DNA of 64,000 nt from positions 620,001 to 684,000 of the forward strand of contig CAWBCR010000017.1 of NCBI GenBank assembly GCA_963787375.1. Reading direction: 5' to 3'. Both the position numbers and the translations under genes were made by a program. This document shows, in pieces, positions 63,319 through 64,000 of the stretch (the first letter of the stretch is position 1; each line of letters begins with the position of its first letter). This DNA comes from CAWBCR01 sp963787375. GTDB lineage: Bacteria > Chloroflexota > Anaerolineae > Aggregatilineales > UBA3940. The notes beneath the pieces were generated by a model. That model made no database searches, had not been told where the DNA came from, and was given only the letters and a program-made list of their open reading frames with translations.

Positions 63319-64000
63319 CTAGCCGTCGCCCTTCATGACCGCGATAAACGTGTTGATGTCCCACGCGCCTCGGATGCGCAGCCGCTCGAACTGGAAAGGT
63401 GCGGCTTTGGTCTGGTGGACGCCGAAGACGGTTGTCACTGCGCCCCAGAAACCCTCTTCTCTGGCCACGTCGATCACCGCCTGGTCGTAGCTGCCCGAGG
63501 GGTAGGCGATGAAGCGTGGCTGGTAGCCCAGCTCCGCCTCGATGGTCTGTGCCGGGCCCAGCAGGTAGAAGACCAGCCAGTCGTGGTCGCGACCGGAGTA
63601 GTCGACGTGCTCGCGGCCATGCAGCTCGATGTCCATCCCGCCGGTGTGCATCTCGCGCAGCATGTCCCACGTCATGTACGGGTCCTCGTTGCGGTCGGTG
63701 GGGCCGGTCAGGATGAAGAACGTGCCGGTGAAGCCCATCTCCTTGAGGATCGGGAAGGCGTTCTGGTAGTTATCTTTGTAGCCGTCGTCAAAGGTGATGA
63801 TGACCGGCTTATCGGGCAGGTGCGGCCAGCCGATGTTCAGCGCGTAGATCAGGTCGTACAGTGTGATCGCGGTATAGCCGTTGTCCTTCAGCCACTGCAT
63901 CTGCTGCCGGAAGTTGTCGGGGGTCACAGACAGGTCGAGCCGGTACACGTCGGCGTCAGCGGGCGGCACGCTGATGTAGTGGTACATCAGGATCGGGATG
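63319..64000 (-). CDS. Polysaccharide deacetylase, 5' end outside window
   Basis: Open to the window edge; upstream codons read IPILMYHYIS, so the gene continues beyond 64000. The NodB fold is clear: VIITFDDGYKDNY holds the catalytic Asp and metal Asp, HGREHVDY has the HxxxH zinc ligands, and FIAYPSGSYDQAVID is the late motif. CE4 family: removes N-acetyl groups from peptidoglycan or other surface glycans. Likely secreted, but the N-terminus is not seen. Confidence 0.92.
   Translation of the reverse strand, partial: IPILMYHYISVPPADADVYRLDLSVTPDNFRQQMQWLKDNGYTAITLYDLIYALNIGWPHLPDKPVIITFDDGYKDNYQNAFPILKEMGFTGTFFILTGPTDRNEDPYMTWDMLREMHTGGMDIELHGREHVDYSGRDHDWLVFYLLGPAQTIEAELGYQPRFIAYPSGSYDQAVIDVAREEGFWGAVTTVFGVHQTKAAPFQFERLRIRGAWDINTFIAVMKGDG

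Overview
The window is 64 kb of GC-rich (visibly well over 60 %), gene-dense bacterial chromosome. No rRNA or tRNA gene, CRISPR array, insertion sequence or phage block was seen. The gene set points to a member of the Chloroflexota, probably Anaerolineae-like. The evidence is an archaeal-type HMG-CoA synthase and thiolase with DUF35 zinc-ribbon partners beside a class II HMG-CoA reductase, a two-subunit class I fumarase, small split SdhC/SdhD anchors, a Firmicutes-style T-box, many Thr/Pro-linker lipoproteins, and no outer-membrane genes. This placement is inference from gene content, not from a phylogeny.

Layout. Bases 1-8500 are mostly minus strand: an RluD-type pseudouridine synthase, a DksA/TraR zinc-finger protein and ileS. 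Upstream of ileS lie a J-domain coiled-coil protein, an unknown protein and an AlaX-type editing protein, headed by a T-box leader whose likely specifier is ATC (Ile). Bases 8500-12800 hold a membrane protein, gyrB, a membrane cytochrome and a DinB protein. Bases 13049-18097 are a TCA-cycle block (sdhA, an sdhB split by a -1 frame change, sdhC, sdhD, fumarase alpha and beta) with striking palindromes between the membrane subunits. Bases 18148-31700 contain acpS, an M16 protease pair (one active, one without zinc ligands), UDP-glucose dehydrogenase, two glycosyltransferases, RqcH, a YjjX NTPase, an M48 protease, WecB, TsaE and a stand-alone AsnC-type domain. Bases 31700-41500 carry small membrane and hypothetical genes, a structured leader RNA, a sugar epimerase, 3-methyladenine glycosylase, fabI, mutS2, a PfpI protein, a frameshifted ftcD and an M23 lipoprotein.

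Bases 41500-49200 are minus-strand genes for a HAD hydrolase, a solute-binding lipoprotein, an FtsK-like ATPase, a glycosidase-like membrane protein, small membrane proteins, a holin-LLH-like protein, a pseudo-hydrolase lipoprotein and a frameshifted DinB protein. Bases 49400-53150 are an orphan ParA operon with two large, poorly characterised membrane proteins. Then come murA (Asp in place of the usual Cys), a SAM hydrolase and rpsA with an acidic repeat tail. Bases 57400-62450 are the upper mevalonate pathway (two DUF35 proteins, thiolase, unknown protein, HMG-CoA synthase, HMG-CoA reductase). The window ends with a DUF4760-like membrane protein and the 3' part of a polysaccharide deacetylase gene.

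Three themes recur. (1) Several genes have a perfect -10 box 6-8 bases before the ATG, which implies leaderless mRNAs. (2) Five otherwise conserved genes are interrupted by single-base frame changes, so either the assembly has indel errors or there is real gene decay or recoding. (3) Several enzymes lack the textbook catalytic residue (MurA, thiolase, AlaX, an alpha/beta hydrolase, one M16 subunit).
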